In this document: in pieces, positions 6,196 through 8,501 of the stretch
Layout of the letters: the number at the start of each line of letters is the position of its first letter
Position numbering within the stretch: position 1 is the stretch's first letter
From: Gammaproteobacteria bacterium
GTDB lineage: Bacteria > Pseudomonadota > Gammaproteobacteria > Acidithiobacillales > Acidithiobacillaceae
Direction: 5' to 3'
Assembly (NCBI GenBank): GCA_023381645.1
Contig: JAMCRJ010000034.1
Location: forward strand, 1 to 8,501
Length of the DNA: 8,501 nt
Notes under the pieces: model-generated
What the model was told of the DNA's origin: nothing
Seen by the model: only the letters and a program-made list of their open reading frames with translations
Databases searched by the model: none
Made by a program: the position numbers and the translations under genes

Positions 6196-7716
6196 TTCGA
6201 AACCACAGCTCACGCAAGTAAGTACATCGTGGTGTGTGCCCGCGTGATAGTGCGGATCTCTCGCAATGTAGTATTTTCCCTTCGTCATGATGGCTATTAT
6301 CGGTGAAAGCGTAAACGCAAGAAATAAGGCAATAAAAGCGCTGAATGACTCACCCCAGGGACCGAATGCCCCAAAGAAGGCAGCCACCGACACAATAGAG
6401 GCAATGACCATCGCACCGAAACCTACAGGATTAAAGTTGTAGAGATGAGCTCTCTTGAACTCAATATAAGATGGGCTCAACTTAAGAAGAGGTTTGTTAA
6501 TCACCAAGTCTGCAACAATGGCTCCAATCCAGGCGACAGCAACGTTTGAATAAAATCCGAGGATGGTACCCAGAACCGAGAACATATTGCCTTCCATCAA
6601 GGCGAGGGCTATACCTACGTTGAGGAAAATGTAGATCACTCGTCCAGGATGGCGATGGGTCAGGCGCGAGAAAAAGTTAGACCACGAAAGTGATCCGGAG
6701 TAAGCGTTGGTCACATTGATTTTGATTTGTGACATAAAGATAAAAATAGCGGCTAGAATCAGTGCTGCTGCCGGGAATGCATATCCAAAACCTGTAATAT
6801 ACATATGAATTGGTTCATTGGCCTTGGCAAGGGGGGTTCCGTGTGTTGCGGCAATAGATGACAGAAAAGAGCCCATAAGCTGCTTCGTGGCACCAAGAAC
6901 GACCCAACCAGGACCAGCGGCTAGGACGGCAAACCACCACTTCCACTTCTTTGCTGGTTTAATCTTCGGCATAAAACGAAGATAATCCGCTTGCTCGCCG
7001 ATTTGCGCAATAAGTGAAAGGGCAATTCCGGCAGCGCTTCCCCAAAGCAATGGGTCGAACCCTGCGCCGCTAGGAGACTTGCCACCGAAATGAATCCACG
7101 TAGCGACAGTCTGAGGATCTTTGATCAGTATTGCCGCGATAGGGATAATGAACAGACTGATCCAAATCGGATTTGTCCATTTTTGAACTGCTGACAGCGC
7201 CGTCATGCCGAATACCACTAAAGGTATAATAATCAGTGATGAAATAATATAGGATATGGCGATTGGTATACCAAAGAAAAGCGTAAACGCCTGGGACATT
7301 ACGGATCCCTCAAGCGCGAAGAATATGAAAGTAAACGAGGCATATATCACGGATGTTATCGTTGACCCAAGATACCCGAAGCCAGCACCGCGGGTCAGAA
7401 GATCAACATCCACATTATATTTTGACGAATAGTAGGCTATGGGAATGCCTGTTAGAAATATAATAATTGCAGCCGTAAAAATGCCAAAAAAAGCATTTGT
7501 AAAACCATACTGGATGGCAAGCGAACCACCAATGGCAAGATCTGCCATATAGGCAATACTACCCAGCGCCGCCATCGCGACTCCGTATTCTGACCACTTG
7601 CGAAATCCAGAAGGTGCGTAACGTAACGAATAATCTTCAAGAACTGGGTTATTTACAAACCCGCTAAATAGTCGCTTGGCTATTTTTTCAGTGCCCCTTC
7701 TTACTTCTGCAACCAT
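6157..7716 (-). CDS. NCS1-family permease, 3' end replaced by IS sequence
   Basis: This inner-membrane transporter of the nucleobase:cation symporter-1 family imports nucleobases or related compounds with a cation; the substrate cannot be told here. ATG 7716 has a perfect AAGGAG 8 nt upstream. Residues 27-50 (LEDYSLRYAPSGFRKWSEYG) are the typical NCS1 entry, followed by about 12 hydrophobic segments between 45 and 480, including GAGFGYLGS (110-118) and the loop with NVTNAYSGSLSW (334-345). Residues 1-505 are native, ending HHDVLTCVSCG. TTCGAA then encodes Phe-Glu, and 12 foreign residues from the IS follow to a stop at 6157. The native continuation is at 3392-3535; joined, the protein is 552 residues. 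The membrane domain is whole, so a shortened transporter might be made, but it lacks the Cys-rich tail. Third positions are richer in A/T than in flanking genes. A GntR regulator precedes it by 169 bp. Confidence 0.88.
   Translation of the reverse strand: MVAEVRRGTEKIAKRLFSGFVNNPVLEDYSLRYAPSGFRKWSEYGVAMAALGSIAYMADLAIGGSLAIQYGFTNAFFGIFTAAIIIFLTGIPIAYYSSKYNVDVDLLTRGAGFGYLGSTITSVIYASFTFIFFALEGSVMSQAFTLFFGIPIAISYIISSLIIIPLVVFGMTALSAVQKWTNPIWISLFIIPIAAILIKDPQTVATWIHFGGKSPSGAGFDPLLWGSAAGIALSLIAQIGEQADYLRFMPKIKPAKKWKWWFAVLAAGPGWVVLGATKQLMGSFLSSIAATHGTPLAKANEPIHMYITGFGYAFPAAALILAAIFIFMSQIKINVTNAYSGSLSWSNFFSRLTHRHPGRVIYIFLNVGIALALMEGNMFSVLGTILGFYSNVAVAWIGAIVADLVINKPLLKLSPSYIEFKRAHLYNFNPVGFGAMVIASIVSVAAFFGAFGPWGESFSAFIALFLAFTLSPIIAIMTKGKYYIARDPHYHAGTHHDVLTCVSCGFECVFRGIVGTHSV
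6196..6201. repeat. Target-site duplication TTCGAA, right copy
   Basis: Exact copy of 3530-3535, directly outside the CA end of the element at 6194-6195. Confidence 0.9.
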
Positions 7717-7722
7717 GATATT

Positions 7723-7729
7723 TCTCCTT
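7723..7729 (-). promoter_or_regulatory. Strong ribosome-binding site of the permease
   Basis: On the - strand AAGGAGA precedes ATG 7716 by 6 nt. This decides the start against the longer open frame to 7788. Confidence 0.85.
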
Positions 7730-7833
7730 AAATGTCGCTGTTCATCCGGTTGACCACGACCAGCCACAAGACTGGTATATAGGCTCATTGAAATTTATGT
7801 ATTATGCTTCACCTCATTTTCTTGATTTTTCGC

Positions 7834-7871
7834 AGGTGTAAAAATGTGATTTATATCCCGCACTTTTACCT
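7834..7871. promoter_or_regulatory. Imperfect inverted repeat, candidate operator
   Basis: AGGTGTAAAAATGTG (7834-7848) faces CGCACTTTTACCT (7859-7871), whose complement is AGGTAAAAGTGCG. The arms share AGGT...AAAA...GTG with small indels, around an AT-rich centre. It lies between the regulator stop (7886) and the permease start (7716), a sensible place for a GntR-family operator. A terminator for the regulator gene is an alternative, but there is no T-run after it. Confidence 0.35.
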
Positions 7872-7885
7872 ATTGTTCGCGTCCG

Positions 7886-8501
7886 TTAGATGTTACTTTT
7901 TTCGAGGCGGGCTTCGTAAAGCATGCTCAGGGTGATCTTGCGCACTTCAAGGCGACTAGCATCGATGTGCGATCTCAGGAGTCGCTGCGCTTCACCGATG
8001 CGGCCGCGATGAATTTGTTCGAGAATCGCGGCATGTTCTTCATAGGTCGCGGAAACTCTTTGTGGCTTGGTGAAGTCCAGTCGGCGAATAATGCGCAACC
8101 GTTCCATGACGTCGTGATGAATACGCCATATTTCTGGATTTCCCCCTGCCGCCACCAACCCGGCATGGAAATCCTCATCCAGCATCCAGACGGTCTTCGC
8201 ATTGCTTTCCCGCAAATCCGGCGGACAACACCAGGCCTGCATTAAAGCTCCGATACTTGGCACCTTGTCCTTACGCGACAGACGCTGTAGGGAAGATTCT
8301 TCCAGAAGGATTCGCACTTCGTAGATTTGATGGAATTTCTCGAAGTCCAGTGGTCGTACCTGCCAACCCATTCTGGGCAAGACGCTTACGTATCCTTCAC
8401 GCTGTAGGCGGAAGAGCGCTTCACGTACCGGAGTGCGGCTCACCTCCATGCGTGCGGCAATCTCGTTTTCGCTGAAATGATCGCCCGGCAGCAGGCGGAA
8501 A
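7886..8501 (-). CDS. GntR-family (FadR/FCD type) transcriptional regulator, 5' end outside window
   Basis: This is a DNA-binding regulator missing its N-terminus beyond the right edge. The visible part starts FRLLPGDHFSENEIAARM, the second half of the GntR winged helix, then EVSRTPVREALFRLQREGYV (recognition helix) and GWQVRPL (wing). The rest is an FCD effector domain: YEVRILLEESSL, WMLDEDFHAGLVAAGGN, IIRRLDFTKP, TYEEHAAILEQIHRG and LLRSHIDASRLEV. The Asp/His in DEDFH and the His residues in EEH and RSHI are at the places where FCD domains bind a metal ion and an organic-acid-like ligand. The frame is open to 8501 without interruption; an internal ATG at 8449 would cut the HTH and is not the start. 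It is upstream of, and co-oriented with, the permease, so the permease gene is a likely target. The ligand is unknown. Confidence 0.9.
   Translation of the reverse strand, partial: FRLLPGDHFSENEIAARMEVSRTPVREALFRLQREGYVSVLPRMGWQVRPLDFEKFHQIYEVRILLEESSLQRLSRKDKVPSIGALMQAWCCPPDLRESNAKTVWMLDEDFHAGLVAAGGNPEIWRIHHDVMERLRIIRRLDFTKPQRVSATYEEHAAILEQIHRGRIGEAQRLLRSHIDASRLEVRKITLSMLYEARLEKSNI

Noticed and set aside
7717..7788. N-terminal extension of the permease to 7788
   Set aside because: ATG 7716 has a near-perfect ribosome-binding site and matches the usual NCS1 N-terminus; the extension has neither support nor a family-like sequence.

Overview
The window is a stretch of bacterial chromosome or plasmid heavily worked over by insertion sequences. 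Gene content (IS21-family istAB, a FadR-type GntR regulator, an NCS1 permease, a HicB remnant) points to a Gram-negative proteobacterium. The overall look is reminiscent of Acidithiobacillus-like chemolithotrophs, but nothing in the sequence proves the genus.

Layout. Positions 1-247 hold no gene I can support. From 248 to about 1067 lies a mosaic of transposase debris on the + strand: a 46-codon ORF with a good ribosome-binding site, an overlapping zinc-ribbon-like fragment, and a 5'- and 3'-truncated rve/DDE transposase. This abuts a decayed hicB antitoxin gene on the - strand (about 1068-1434), which has lost its C-terminus at the junction and carries a frameshift near its start. Next comes a - strand gene for an exported Trp/Tyr/Pro/Arg-rich protein of unknown function (1478-2383). 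Positions 2384-2858 are mostly unassigned. A + strand istB remnant with an internal stop (2859-3152) follows.

The main story is at 3392-7716. A - strand gene for an NCS1-family (purine/cytosine permease-like) transporter has been split by a 2,660-bp IS21-family element (3536-6195, istA and istB on the - strand). The element has TG...CA ends and a perfect 6-bp target duplication TTCGAA on each side (3530-3535 and 6196-6201). Removing the element and one TTCGAA copy restores one uninterrupted 552-residue protein. Its last ~50 residues form a Cys-rich module with 10 cysteines. The insertion leaves the membrane domain complete but detaches most of the Cys-rich tail, which now lies downstream of istB on the same strand.

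Upstream of the permease and in the same orientation is a GntR/FCD-family regulator (7886 to the window edge). Between them, at 7834-7871, is an imperfect inverted repeat that could be its operator. The likely original unit was a regulator and a small-molecule permease, now damaged by a transposition event that looks recent (exact target duplication, intact istA and istB). The left part of the window is an older IS graveyard.
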